Position numbers and translations under genes: made by a program. The notes beneath the pieces are model-generated. The model was not told the origin of the DNA, searched no databases, and saw only the letters and a list, made by a program, of their open reading frames with translations. This document shows positions 1 through 8,400 of a DNA stretch of 18,499 nt, piece by piece; position 1 is the first letter of the stretch, and every line of letters begins with the position of its first letter. The DNA lies in NCBI GenBank assembly GCA_028717765.1, contig JAQUNE010000007.1, positions 1-18,499 on the forward strand, given 5' to 3'. This stretch comes from Candidatus Omnitrophota bacterium. GTDB lineage: Bacteria; Omnitrophota; Koll11; Gygaellales; Profunditerraquicolaceae.

Positions 1-92
1 TTAGAAAAATCTTTTCTGCTCAAACCCGTAGCATGTAAAAGTGCCCTGTGCGGAACCCGTTCTAATCCTTTTTTGATTTTATCAGAACGCAT
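1..92 (-). CDS. ilvD: Dihydroxy-acid dehydratase, N-terminal fragment (cut by window edge)
   Basis: Only the first 30 codons are present; the gene continues beyond base 1. The peptide begins MRSDKIKKGLERVPHRAL and continues through LLHATGLSRKDFS, which is the characteristic opening of IlvD/Edd-family dehydratases (R-S-D-x-x-K-x-G-x-x-x-x-P-H-R). IlvD is an Fe-S enzyme of valine, leucine and isoleucine synthesis that dehydrates 2,3-dihydroxy-3-methyl acids to 2-keto acids; that is family knowledge, and the catalytic part is outside the window. The ATG overlaps the TAA of the upstream aldolase gene (TAATG), with a GGAG about 8 nt upstream inside the aldolase's 3' end, so the two are almost certainly co-transcribed and translationally coupled. 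Edd (6-phosphogluconate dehydratase) is the main alternative, but this N-terminus fits IlvD better. Confidence 0.85.
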   Translation of the reverse strand, partial: MRSDKIKKGLERVPHRALLHATGLSRKDFS

Positions 93-1417
93 TAGTCTGC
101 TCCTTCTCCGTCGTGCTCTACACCTTTGGTTTCTTCTCTTTTGCGGCTAATTACTCTTTTTAAGGTAATAAACTTATTCACTAAGTCCTTATTATTTACA
201 GCATTTAATTGTTTAAAGAGAAATTCAAACCTTGCTTCAATTTCCGCGCTAATCGCATCGCGTACTTCTTTAGGTAACCCCATAATCTCTTTTTTAAACA
301 CCCCTAAAGCCTTCTTGCGCGTCTTATAGAAAAATTGCTCTTCGGTCTCGCCTGCTTTTTGTTCGTTCGCGGCATTTATCTTTAACCATGCATAGATTTT
401 TGCCTTGAGCTCTGCGGGAAAATGTTTGCTATCATAAATCATATTCTGAAATTCTGTGGCTAAATGCACTTCCGCGGCTTCACATTCGGGAAATTTATGA
501 AAAGCTTCCGCTGGCAGAGTAGAGGCACCATGCTGTACCGCGCCGGCCAAGCCAAATTCTTTTTTGGCAATTTCTGAAAGATTTTTCAGGGTATCAAAAT
601 CAAGTTTCACCTGGGCAATGGAGCCATCAGGTAAAACCACTCCTCCATGAGAAGTCCCGGTCTGGATAGAAATTTTACTGATCCCTGTTAAGCCCTTGCG
701 CAATCTTTCTTTATACCCAGCCATAAAAGCGCGCAAGTCTTCAGGAGTTGAATTTTGATGCCCCACCTCGCCAATCTCACCACCCACGGAAACAGTTACC
801 CCGCGTGGCTCGATGCGGCGGATAAATTGCGTAAGTTTAGCACAAACTTCAAAATTTAAGTGCTGTTGTTTTTTTACATCCGGTTTAGATAAATCCACAA
901 GTGTGGAAGAATCAATATCAATATTATAGAAACCCGCGCCAATTGCTTCTGTGATTAATGCCTGTAATCCTTCGAGCTCTTTATCAGGACTTTCCTGAAA
1001 TTTCTTGGCATTTACCTGAAAATGATCTCCCTGGATAAAAACCGGGCCCTGATGATCTTCTTTGATTGCCGCAGCGAGAATGACACTGGAATATTCCAAT
1101 GGCGGCTGGCTTGTATAACCCATTTCAGACTTGGCGATCTCAAAAATAAATGCCGCGCAATTATTTTTTTTAGCTAAGCGAAAGAGGGCGCGCGCTAAAT
1201 CATAAGTCATACTTCTTAAATTGATCGCCGGCACGGTAAAACCGCTAAATTCGCCCTTACCCCTGGCCAAATAAAGATCATGGATACTCGAAGGATAGAT
1301 CCCTTTTTTATAGGCTAAATCAAAGATCTTTTTCGCCAGTTTCTTTTTAGCGGCTGCATCATCATTCATAATTAAATCCATAACAATTTTTTCCACGTCC
1401 AACGGCTTCCTGCCCAT
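92..1417 (-). CDS. Class II (zinc-dependent) fructose/tagatose-bisphosphate aldolase family protein, long form
   Basis: 441 aa. Class II aldolases split or form ketose bisphosphates with a metal ion. Candidate metal ligands are in the family order: GDHFQ (His132), GGEIGEVG (Glu214), TSHGG (His257) and QHGAS (His296). The segment AEVHLATEFQN (about 315-325) matches the K/E-x-N-x-A-T-E region that binds substrate phosphate. A longer reading frame starts at 1456, but the ATG at 1417 follows a strong AAGGAGGG at the usual spacing, and the extra 13 codons would lie inside an RNA hairpin, so I chose 1417. The protein is longer than usual (typically about 280-360 aa): residues ~330-441 form a charged, probably helical tail. 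It directly follows pfkA, the preceding glycolytic step, which supports fructose-1,6-bisphosphate as substrate; tagatose-bisphosphate aldolase is the alternative. Its 5' leader carries a two-hairpin element shared with ptsN. Confidence 0.82.
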   Translation of the reverse strand: MGRKPLDVEKIVMDLIMNDDAAAKKKLAKKIFDLAYKKGIYPSSIHDLYLARGKGEFSGFTVPAINLRSMTYDLARALFRLAKKNNCAAFIFEIAKSEMGYTSQPPLEYSSVILAAAIKEDHQGPVFIQGDHFQVNAKKFQESPDKELEGLQALITEAIGAGFYNIDIDSSTLVDLSKPDVKKQQHLNFEVCAKLTQFIRRIEPRGVTVSVGGEIGEVGHQNSTPEDLRAFMAGYKERLRKGLTGISKISIQTGTSHGGVVLPDGSIAQVKLDFDTLKNLSEIAKKEFGLAGAVQHGASTLPAEAFHKFPECEAAEVHLATEFQNMIYDSKHFPAELKAKIYAWLKINAANEQKAGETEEQFFYKTRKKALGVFKKEIMGLPKEVRDAISAEIEARFEFLFKQLNAVNNKDLVNKFITLKRVISRKREETKGVEHDGEGAD

Positions 1418-1433
1418 GCTGTATTCCCTCCTT

Positions 1434-1475
1434 GCATAGAGATGCACACCGGCCACTCCTATATGGCCGGGTGTT
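1434..1475 (-). promoter_or_regulatory. Two-hairpin leader element, copy A (upstream of the aldolase gene)
   Basis: Read on the minus strand, the first hairpin has arms ACACC-(bulged C)-GGCC and GGCC-GGTGT around a 10-nt loop that contains TAT-n-GGA. It is followed at once by a small hairpin GCAT-CTCT-ATGC, and then directly by the AAGGAGGG ribosome-binding site of the aldolase gene. The 42-nt unit matches copy B upstream of ptsN at 32 of 42 positions, and the differences in the stems keep pairing (G-C in one, A-T in the other, in both hairpins). The 5' end overlaps the last base pair of the pfkA stop codon (1474-1476). No U-run follows, so it is not an intrinsic terminator. Function unknown; control of translation or of RNA processing between pfkA and the aldolase is my inference. 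Confidence 0.6.
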
Positions 1476-2439
1476 ATGTTAAAATTTTAATTAAATCGTA
1501 AAAACGTTTAAATTTAAAATGCTTATTCTTTATTGCTTTTTTAAAATCCACTTCCTTGATCTTCCCTGCAGAATATCCTACGGCAAGATCTTTTTTTCCC
1601 GCTAATAAACAATCTACAGCAGCCACCCCGAGATTTAATGCCAGGTCGCGGCTTACTGCTGTAGGCCGGCCTCCTCTTTGCACATGGCCTAAAACTACTG
1701 CCCGGGTATCCAGGCTGGTAAGGTTTTTAATTTGTTTGGCAATTTCTTCGGCATGGCCAGCACCTTCTGCCACAACAATAATCCAGCTAATTTTTCCTCT
1801 CAGATTTCCCTCTACGATCTCATGGCAAATCTTTTCCAAACTAAATTTTTTCTCCGGGATCAACGCGTCTTCGCAGCCTCCACCCAAAGCTACTGCTAAA
1901 GCAATTGCCCCTGACTTTCTTCCCATCACCTCAACCACAAAAACCCTTTCCATGGAAGTAGCGGTATCGCGGATATTATCTATCGCGTTTAAGGCGGTAT
2001 TAATTGCCGTATCCCAGCCCACTGTAATATCTATGCCGTTAATATCATTATCAATCGATACAGGAACCCCCACAGAAGGAACTTTATATTTTTTGTAAAA
2101 TTCATGCGCGCCGGAAAAGCTACCGTTTCCGCCAATCACAATTAAACCGTCAATATTATTCTCTTTTACCGTGTGAAATGCCTGAGCCTGCCCTTTTTCT
2201 GTCTGAAACTCCGGGCAGCGCGCTGTTTTTAAAACCGTGCCACCCAGATTAATGATCCCCGAAACTGAGCGACGGTCTAACGGCTTTAATTCTCCATTGA
2301 TCAATCCCTGCCAGCCGCGGGAAACCCCGACTACTTCGCATTTTTTGTTAATTGCCGAGCGTACAACTGCGCGGATCGCCGCGTTCATTCCCGGCGCATC
2401 CCCACCAGTAGTCAGCACTGCTATACGCTTTATCGCCAT
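1474..2439 (-). CDS. pfkA: 6-phosphofructokinase (PfkA family)
   Basis: 321 aa, the usual length for a bacterial PfkA. It phosphorylates fructose 6-phosphate to fructose 1,6-bisphosphate, the committed step of glycolysis. Visible motifs: nucleotide-binding TTGGDAPGMNAAIRA (10-24), the catalytic loop VSIDND (127-132, Asp130 being the expected base), MGRKSG (172-177) and the substrate-binding LGHVQRGGRP. The start at 2439 is preceded by GGAAGG; a longer frame to 2478 would intrude into the upstream gene, whose TAA ends one base before this ATG. Oddities: the metal/phosphate-binding GGDGS of ATP-PFKs reads GGNGS here (Asn105), and the usual Thr of TIDND is Ser128. Gly106 is kept, which argues against the classical PPi-dependent type (Asp at that position), but phosphoryl donor and allostery cannot be read from sequence alone. 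Next gene downstream is the aldolase. Confidence 0.92.
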   Translation of the reverse strand: MAIKRIAVLTTGGDAPGMNAAIRAVVRSAINKKCEVVGVSRGWQGLINGELKPLDRRSVSGIINLGGTVLKTARCPEFQTEKGQAQAFHTVKENNIDGLIVIGGNGSFSGAHEFYKKYKVPSVGVPVSIDNDINGIDITVGWDTAINTALNAIDNIRDTATSMERVFVVEVMGRKSGAIALAVALGGGCEDALIPEKKFSLEKICHEIVEGNLRGKISWIIVVAEGAGHAEEIAKQIKNLTSLDTRAVVLGHVQRGGRPTAVSRDLALNLGVAAVDCLLAGKKDLAVGYSAGKIKEVDFKKAIKNKHFKFKRFYDLIKILT

Positions 2440-2440
2440 C

Positions 2441-4117
2441 TTATAGTCCTTCCACTTGCATCTCGCGCGGGTGCTCAATGATATAAGTATAAATTATTTC
2501 CCGTTTCTCTTTTGGCTCAAGTGCAATCTCCCAAAGCCAAATTCCTTTTCTGTCTTTCCAGTCTTTTACTTTAGGCTCCAGAGAAACCTGTGTGACTTTT
2601 ACTTTAATCCGGTCATCCTGAGAAACCGGGATCGCCTCAAATAATTTAGTATTGATCTTCTTTGACTTATAGTTCTCAATGGTTAACTTATATGTATAGG
2701 TAGTTTTTTTCGTTGGAGAAGGAATACCGGCAATCAAGGTCTCATCTACCTTCTTTTCTACCTGCTCCCTCTTTATCTTGACGTTTTCATCCACCCCTAA
2801 ATAAAGATCAAATTCTTCACCTGGGCCGATATTATCAATACTGGAGAGCCCGACAAAATCCCCGCTTAAGAATATATTTACCCTGCCGCTTAAAAGCTGC
2901 AGATCTTTAGCATTGGTAACCTTGCTTCCCAAATAAGCATAAGGAGCAAGACGCGGATAAGCAGAATATTCAAAATCCGCTTTTAGGCCCTGCGCAGATA
3001 CCGGCAATTTATGTTCTGAGCCGTCGGATTTCACGCTAGCTTTACGGGGAAGCTGATAGATTACCGCGACACCTTTTTCTTCTACCTTAGCATATTTTTC
3101 TACTTCCTGCGCTAGATTAGCGCCTTCTTCAGCTTCAGATAACGAACTTTCCAAAGCCATTCTCGGAGCCATTGCCTTCATACGGAGATTATCTTTCTTA
3201 TCATACATCACCACCGGCTGGAACGGACGGATAAACCAAGGGCTAACATCAGGCATCCTTCCACCAATAGCTGGCCTGGCAGTTGATAATGCAAGCTTAA
3301 CCTCCTGCCAATCCTCCCCAGTATTCTGTTTAACTATTGCATAAGAGACTAATTCCACTTCCTGTTTTTCTACAGAAGCCCTGGCATCATATAAAGGCTG
3401 CCAAAAAGCTCCTCTTACTAAATATGAAATTGAAAGGTCCAAGCTTGCTGGTTTTAAAACTTCGATCTCTACCTCAATGGACCTTTTTAATTTTCCTCCC
3501 GGCCCGGAAACCTGCGCCAACTCTCTTTCTACTACTTCGATTTTTTTCTGCAGGTCCCTGGTGGCTAATTCAGAGTCCATGGCTTTGGTATAATTTTCCT
3601 TTAGCCGCGTTCCCAAAAATTTTAATGTATCATCAAGGTCCTTTGCCGCGGGCATCTTAGTAACTAAGTCTTTAGGGATCTGCCCTTGAGAAAAAAGCCG
3701 CACGGAATCTAAAAATTGCTTTTCTTCAGCAATTGCCTGCCGATCGAGCTCTAGCCTTTTTCTCTCATCATTAAGATTCTGCAGTTCTTCCTGAAGTTTT
3801 TTTACTTTTTCTGCGGATTCTTCCTTTAAGAATTCCTTTTTTACCTCTGCCCCTAAAATCTTCACACTTTCCGAAGGAGTTGCCCCCACCTTAAGCGAAT
3901 TTTCATCAATCTGGGGGATGATGTTGGAAAAGATAATTTTCTGGGTGCCGGGGTTTAACTTAAGCGAAGACGTCCGGCTTACCATCGCACTATCCGGATA
4001 CACGGTGACCTCTGCTATGCGCGAATCCGTCAAAACATCTTGGGCCAAAGCTGCTGTACAGGTACATATAGGTAAAGCCAGTGCTGAGAACAAAAACGAC
4101 AATAGCGTTTTTCTCAA
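2441..4117 (-). CDS. Exported DUF4140/DUF4139 protein (mucoidy inhibitor MuiA-like)
   Basis: 558 aa with a TTG start. The GGAGG at 4123-4128 sits 6-7 nt before TTG at 4117, and this start gives a clean Sec signal peptide: MRK, a hydrophobic stretch to about residue 20, then AALA-QD for cleavage near residue 25. The ATG at 4150 would add residues that spoil it and overlap the preceding gene. Order: beta-rich N-terminal DUF4140 (about 32-95), a charged coiled-coil (98-140, and again 176-203), then DUF4139 (about 215-558) with the typical YLVRGAFWQPLYDAR and NTGEDWQEVKLALSTARP signatures. Biochemical function is not established for the family; the MuiA name comes from an effect on mucoid phenotype. 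The product is predicted periplasmic or surface-associated, which is unusual between methyl-cycle and glycolysis genes; co-transcription with pfkA is implied by a 1-base gap. Confidence 0.85.
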   Translation of the reverse strand: MRKTLLSFLFSALALPICTCTAALAQDVLTDSRIAEVTVYPDSAMVSRTSSLKLNPGTQKIIFSNIIPQIDENSLKVGATPSESVKILGAEVKKEFLKEESAEKVKKLQEELQNLNDERKRLELDRQAIAEEKQFLDSVRLFSQGQIPKDLVTKMPAAKDLDDTLKFLGTRLKENYTKAMDSELATRDLQKKIEVVERELAQVSGPGGKLKRSIEVEIEVLKPASLDLSISYLVRGAFWQPLYDARASVEKQEVELVSYAIVKQNTGEDWQEVKLALSTARPAIGGRMPDVSPWFIRPFQPVVMYDKKDNLRMKAMAPRMALESSLSEAEEGANLAQEVEKYAKVEEKGVAVIYQLPRKASVKSDGSEHKLPVSAQGLKADFEYSAYPRLAPYAYLGSKVTNAKDLQLLSGRVNIFLSGDFVGLSSIDNIGPGEEFDLYLGVDENVKIKREQVEKKVDETLIAGIPSPTKKTTYTYKLTIENYKSKKINTKLFEAIPVSQDDRIKVKVTQVSLEPKVKDWKDRKGIWLWEIALEPKEKREIIYTYIIEHPREMQVEGL

Positions 4118-4131
4118 TTCACACCTCCTTA

Positions 4132-5388
4132 TTATGTCCCCATCTCCCAACTGGAAAGGTATTTCTTTTGTTCTGCTGTCAGGGTATCTATTTTTATCCC
4201 CATTGACTTTAATTTTAAATCCGCAATCATGCGGTCTATATCTTCAGGAACCCCATAAACATCATTTTTCAAATTTTTCGCGTTGCGGCAAATATACTCA
4301 GCACCTAAGGCCTGATTGGCAAAAGACATATCCATTACAGAAGCTGGATGCCCCTCGGCAGCAGCTAAATTGATTAATCTGCCTTCGCCCAAAAGATAAA
4401 TTTTCCTGCCATTGCCCAAAATATACTCCATGGTAAAATCACGGATCTGTTTTTTCTTCTTAGCTAATTTTTCCAAGGCGTCGATTTCAATTTCTACGTT
4501 AAAATGCCCGGAATTAGAAACAATTGCTCCGTCTTTCATTACCATAAAATGTTCTTTTCTAATCACATTAATATCTCCGGTAACCGTTACAAAAATATCG
4601 CCTATCTTTGCTGCTTCTTTAATCGGCATTGCCTCAAAACCATCCATACTCGCCTCTAATGCGCGTAAGGGGTCAACCTCAACCACAATTACTTTGGCGC
4701 CTAAACCCTTGGCGCGCATTGCCACACCTTTACCGCACCAACCATAACCGCAAACTACCAGATTTGCTCCGGCGAGCAATTTATTCGTCGCCCTGATAAT
4801 TCCGTCTATTGTGGATTGGCCTGTTCCGTAACGGTTATCAAAAAGATGTTTTGTCTGAGCGTCATTTACCGCGATGATCGGATAACGCAGTTTCCCCTGG
4901 TTTGCCAATGCCTTTAATCTGATCACACCAGTTGTAGTTTCTTCGGTCCCGCCGATAATATTATTATGTTCAGAAGGATTACGCTGATGGATAGTACTCA
5001 CCAGATCCGCTCCGTCATCCATCGTAATATTGGGCTTTATTGCCAATACTGCTTTTATATGCTGATAATAAGTTTTTGTATCTTCTCCTTTAATCGAAAA
5101 AACAGAGATTTTCAAGTCCTTAGCTAAAGATGCTGCAACATCATCCTGTGTCGATAAAGGATTAGAAGCGCAAAGATAAATCTCAGCACCGCCTAATTTC
5201 AAAACGTTCATTAAAACGCCGGTCTCAGTAGTGACATGCAAACAAGCAGCAACCTTTAAACCTTTTAAAGGTTTTTCTTTAGCGAACCTGCGGCTAATCA
5301 AATTTAAAACCGGCATATTGTTAGAAGCCCATTCAATACGCAATAACCCTTTTTTTGCTAATCTGATATCCTTAACATCATATTTCAT
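4132..5388 (-). CDS. ahcY: Adenosylhomocysteinase (S-adenosylhomocysteine hydrolase)
   Basis: 418 aa. It hydrolyses S-adenosylhomocysteine to adenosine and homocysteine with a tightly bound NAD, clearing the inhibitor left by methyltransferases. Seen: LHVTTETG (50-57), EETTTG (149-154), [19 protein letters not shown] (175-193), the Rossmann motif GYGWCGKG (214-221) and NSGHFNVEI. The sequence ends at SSWEMGT without the Lys/Tyr-containing tail seen in the eukaryotic/proteobacterial type, and GYGWCG resembles the archaeal/Thermotoga-like branch; some members of that branch also act on S-inosylhomocysteine, which cannot be judged here. ATG at 5388 follows ATAGGAG. It lies directly downstream of metK, so production of S-adenosylmethionine and disposal of its product are in one operon. 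The downstream DUF4139 gene begins 14 nt after its stop codon. Confidence 0.93.
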   Translation of the reverse strand: MKYDVKDIRLAKKGLLRIEWASNNMPVLNLISRRFAKEKPLKGLKVAACLHVTTETGVLMNVLKLGGAEIYLCASNPLSTQDDVAASLAKDLKISVFSIKGEDTKTYYQHIKAVLAIKPNITMDDGADLVSTIHQRNPSEHNNIIGGTEETTTGVIRLKALANQGKLRYPIIAVNDAQTKHLFDNRYGTGQSTIDGIIRATNKLLAGANLVVCGYGWCGKGVAMRAKGLGAKVIVVEVDPLRALEASMDGFEAMPIKEAAKIGDIFVTVTGDINVIRKEHFMVMKDGAIVSNSGHFNVEIEIDALEKLAKKKKQIRDFTMEYILGNGRKIYLLGEGRLINLAAAEGHPASVMDMSFANQALGAEYICRNAKNLKNDVYGVPEDIDRMIADLKLKSMGIKIDTLTAEQKKYLSSWEMGT

Positions 5389-5419
5389 GAGGTCTCCTAT
5401 GATTTAGCGTCTTACAAGT

Positions 5420-6592
5420 CTATAATTTCGCCGCTTGCTTCTTCAAAATCTCTGCCTTATCCGTACGTTCCCAACTGAATTCTGCCTCGTCCCTGCCAAA
5501 ATGTCCGTAACAGGCAGTTTTACGGTAGATCGGCCGTAATAAATCTAGGGTATTGATTATTCCTCTCGGAGTAAGCTCGAAATTCTCACGGATAAGCTTG
5601 ACAAATTTTTCATCCGATAATTTTCCCGTGCCATAGGAATCCACGTAAACAGAAAGCGGATCCGCGTAACCGATAACGTATGACAACTGCACGAGGAACT
5701 TTTCTGCTAGCCCTGCAGCAACTATATTTTTGGCAATATAACGGCCCATATACGCGGCTGAACGGTCTACTTTAGTCGGGTCCTTACCGGAGAATGCACC
5801 GCCTCCGTGCGGCACTGTACCGCCGTAAGTATCTACGATAATTTTTCTTCCGGTCATGCCCGTGTCAGACTGTGGCCCACCGATTAAAAACTTTCCAGTC
5901 TGATTGACATAATATTTGGTATCCTTATCAATTAAACCTTTCAGCATAGGCTTAGCAATAACCTCAATCAACTCCTGGCGCGCCTTAGAAGTAATCTCTT
6001 TTCCTGTTTTATCCAGGACTTCAGAAGTATGCTGACAGGCCATGACTATAGAATCGATACGTTTTGCTATACCGTTATGGTATTCAACCGTGACTTGAGA
6101 TTTACAATCCGGACCGAGGTATTTCAGAATATTTTCTTTGCGTACCTGGCTCATGCGTTTTACTAATTTATGCGCTAAGGTTATCGGCAGAGGCATTAAT
6201 TCTTTAGTCTCGCAGGTTGCGTAACCAAACATAATCCCTTGGTCTCCGGCTCCACCGGTATTGACACCCTGAGCAATATCCGGCGACTGGCTATTAATGG
6301 TATTGATAATGGCACAAGTTTCATAATCAAAGCCGTATTGGGGATGGGTATAACCGATTTCTTTGATGATTTTACGTGCCAGCTTCTGTATATCAACGTA
6401 AGCATTAGTAGTAATTTCCCCGCCTACGACTAAAAGCCCCATGGTCACATAAGTTTCGCAGGCAACCCTGCTTCTCTCTTTGTTAGGGTCAAGCTTCAAA
6501 ACTTCATCCAATACCCCATCTGAAATCTGGTCACAGACCTTATCCGGATGCCCCTCTCCTACCGATTCTGAAGTGAAAAAATGTTTACGCAT
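5420..6592 (-). CDS. metK: S-adenosylmethionine synthetase
   Basis: 390 aa, normal family length. It makes S-adenosylmethionine from methionine and ATP in the cytoplasm. Signatures: GEGHPDK (12-18, ATP binding), QSPDIAQGV (102-110), [12 protein letters not shown] (114-125) and the P-loop-like [19 protein letters not shown] (263-281). The start at 6592 ([10 protein letters not shown]) fits the family and has AGGAGGG about 9 nt upstream; a frame extending to 6670 is not supported. The ATG lies inside the last codons of the nucleotidyltransferase gene (8-nt overlap), implying translational coupling. The adenosylhomocysteinase gene follows after 31 nt. I looked in this gap for a SAM or SAH riboswitch and none is apparent; it is too short. 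Confidence 0.97.
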   Translation of the reverse strand: MRKHFFTSESVGEGHPDKVCDQISDGVLDEVLKLDPNKERSRVACETYVTMGLLVVGGEITTNAYVDIQKLARKIIKEIGYTHPQYGFDYETCAIINTINSQSPDIAQGVNTGGAGDQGIMFGYATCETKELMPLPITLAHKLVKRMSQVRKENILKYLGPDCKSQVTVEYHNGIAKRIDSIVMACQHTSEVLDKTGKEITSKARQELIEVIAKPMLKGLIDKDTKYYVNQTGKFLIGGPQSDTGMTGRKIIVDTYGGTVPHGGGAFSGKDPTKVDRSAAYMGRYIAKNIVAAGLAEKFLVQLSYVIGYADPLSVYVDSYGTGKLSDEKFVKLIRENFELTPRGIINTLDLLRPIYRKTACYGHFGRDEAEFSWERTDKAEILKKQAAKL

Positions 6593-7328
6593 TACTAAAA
6601 CCCTCCTTTGCTTGGTTATAAAATTTGTGGTCTCCAATATCAAACCATCGGCCCTTAAAAACAAATCCAAAAACTTGAGTTTTTTTACTCAGCCAATCAA
6701 TATAAAAACCCGTAGCATCATGTTTTCCGGCTTTCCTGGTAATATAATCGCTAATGAGGTCGAGCTTGGCTGCGGGAAAATAATATAGGCACATTGCCAC
6801 TAACGTTGAACGCGGATTAGAGGGCTTTTCCTGAAAATCGGTAATCTTAAACTTACGGTCAAGCTTGACCACGCCATAATTTTTTGCCGCGCTTTTCTTC
6901 TTGATATCATAAACCCCGATGGCCGGAGAATTTTTATGCATTTTAGAAAAATGCAAAAATTCCCCGAGATTCCCGCTAAAAAGATTATCTCCGCCAATCA
7001 CCATTAAATTATCTTTGATCCTTTTTTTATTGATCGCGAAATGCATATCGCCGATTGCGCCCCGCCGGTCATCCAAACTAGTCGTCAAATCATCCACCAG
7101 GCTTAAGGATTTTCTGATCTTGATATTCTTTGCCCAGCGCCTGAAATGCGGGATAAATTTGCTATTAGTAACAACGATGATTTCATCTATTTCTTCTACG
7201 GTATCTAATTTCTCAATTATATAATCAATAATATGCTTATTCCCTACTTTAAGCAGCGGCTTAGGATATTCTTTGGTCAAAGGGTATAGCCGTGTGGCAT
7301 ATCCGGCTGCTAAAACCAGTGCCTTCAT
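6585..7328 (-). CDS. Sugar-phosphate nucleotidyltransferase (NTP_transferase family)
   Basis: 247 aa. This family joins a nucleoside triphosphate to a sugar 1-phosphate, giving NDP-sugars for the cell envelope. Seen: the N-terminal nucleotide-binding signature [19 protein letters not shown] (6-24), with the catalytic lysine in the KP segment; the metal-binding GGDNLF (112-117); a QEKPS motif about 165-169; and WFDIGD near the C-terminus. The length corresponds to a minimal catalytic domain without the C-terminal left-handed beta-helix of GlmU/GlgC types. Which nucleotide and sugar are used cannot be told; glucose-1-phosphate thymidylyl/uridylyl or mannose-1-phosphate guanylyl activities are all possible. 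It overlaps the SIS isomerase stop codon by ATGA, so the two are coupled; an isomerase supplying Glc-6-P or Man-6-P next to this enzyme is consistent with NDP-hexose synthesis, though no phosphomutase is in the window. Confidence 0.85.
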   Translation of the reverse strand: MKALVLAAGYATRLYPLTKEYPKPLLKVGNKHIIDYIIEKLDTVEEIDEIIVVTNSKFIPHFRRWAKNIKIRKSLSLVDDLTTSLDDRRGAIGDMHFAINKKRIKDNLMVIGGDNLFSGNLGEFLHFSKMHKNSPAIGVYDIKKKSAAKNYGVVKLDRKFKITDFQEKPSNPRSTLVAMCLYYFPAAKLDLISDYITRKAGKHDATGFYIDWLSKKTQVFGFVFKGRWFDIGDHKFYNQAKEGFSNA

Positions 7329-8392
7329 TTTTTCGCGAGTTCCCGTTTTAAATAATCAATTCTCTCGGTTGGCGCAGGGTCAATTCCGTAAAGAATCGCC
7401 AGATAAAAAGAAATAAAATCTCCGATATAAATCAAAGAAAAGATCCTGCTTAATAAATCTTCGCCGCGCGATGAGATTTCTAATACTTTAACCTGCGCGC
7501 CACGCAGCATATCTCTAGTAATATCCATCCTCTGGTTTACCCGCGCGTCAGTACCATTATCCCTAAACATCAGCACGAAGAAGCCCTTAATTAATTTTTT
7601 TGGATTCTGCCAACCAACGATCTCATTGTGATTCATCTCAGGTAAACAGCCGCTCAAAGCCAAAACTTTGGAATTTTCATTTAACTGACTGCGTAAACGC
7701 ACTGCTGCCACATCGAAATTTATCGACGCAGAATAGATCACGGGAAATTTATTATATAAATTTTGCGCCACATATTTTGCAAGATTATCTTTTTCCCCGA
7801 TATGCTGGTTTAAATTTTTAGCCTTAAGCTCCTCTAAAACCTTGACTACGCCAGAAACAGCTGCCTCAACGCCATTAATCACCCCGAGTTTTTCCAGGAT
7901 GCAAAGAGGGATAATGCTTAAGAACCCTAAGGCATATCTCGGAGGCAAGCCTAAAGGAACTTGTACAAAGGTAACATTGTCTTTTTGCGCGCACTCCTTT
8001 ATTTTTCCTCCCGAGGAAATTACTATTACACTAGCACCCTTCTGCCGGGCCTTGGCATAAGCGCTTAATGTTTCCGCGGTATTCCCAGAATAACTGGAAA
8101 TAAAGACTAGGGTTTGATTATCCGCAAAATCAGGCAAATCATATTCTCGTACAACGCATATCGGTAACCTGCTCTTAAAATATAGGTAAGAACGCACCAG
8201 GTCCGCGCCGATAGCGGATCCACCGACCCCCGCGAAAATTATCTTTTGAAAATCTTTTTTTTCCGGAAGTTTTTCTACTCTCTTGCCGATATCAAAAGCA
8301 TTTTTGCATTGCTGGGGAAAAGACAGCAAAACCTCCAACATTGAGGATTTATCAAATTTTTTGATATTGGCAAGGGTAAGAGATTTTTTCAT
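7325..8392 (-). CDS. SIS-domain bifunctional phosphoglucose/phosphomannose isomerase
   Basis: 355 aa, close to the archaeal/bacterial bifunctional PGI/PMI family (about 300-350 aa). It interconverts glucose-6-P or mannose-6-P with fructose-6-P. Seen: first SIS domain with GVGGSAIG (55-62), SSYSGNTAET (99-108, phosphate-binding serines), PPRYALG (150-156); second SIS domain with RLRSQLNENSK (232-242) and PEMNHNE (251-257, catalytic Glu and His region); and a C-terminal TERIDYLK. The short PGI/PMI architecture differs from the classical ~550-residue Pgi of proteobacteria. ATG at 8392 lies 8 nt after the ptsI stop and has only a weak upstream purine tract, so it probably relies on coupling. Together with pfkA and the aldolase in the same orientation it supplies upper glycolysis. 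I infer that it is the cell's main Pgi, but cannot exclude another copy elsewhere. Confidence 0.87.
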   Translation of the reverse strand: MKKSLTLANIKKFDKSSMLEVLLSFPQQCKNAFDIGKRVEKLPEKKDFQKIIFAGVGGSAIGADLVRSYLYFKSRLPICVVREYDLPDFADNQTLVFISSYSGNTAETLSAYAKARQKGASVIVISSGGKIKECAQKDNVTFVQVPLGLPPRYALGFLSIIPLCILEKLGVINGVEAAVSGVVKVLEELKAKNLNQHIGEKDNLAKYVAQNLYNKFPVIYSASINFDVAAVRLRSQLNENSKVLALSGCLPEMNHNEIVGWQNPKKLIKGFFVLMFRDNGTDARVNQRMDITRDMLRGAQVKVLEISSRGEDLLSRIFSLIYIGDFISFYLAILYGIDPAPTERIDYLKRELAKK

Positions 8393-8400
8393 CAGAACTT

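Noticed and set aside
1434..1475. Intrinsic terminator after pfkA
   Set aside because: The stem-loop is not followed by a U-run, and instead abuts a second hairpin and a ribosome-binding site; the same arrangement occurs before ptsN.
1556..2098. 180-aa plus-strand open frame
   Set aside because: It lies wholly within pfkA on the opposite strand; composition is that of an antisense shadow and there is no ribosome-binding site or domain.
5389..5419. SAM/SAH riboswitch between metK and the adenosylhomocysteinase gene
   Set aside because: The gap is only 31 nt and shows no multi-helix structure.
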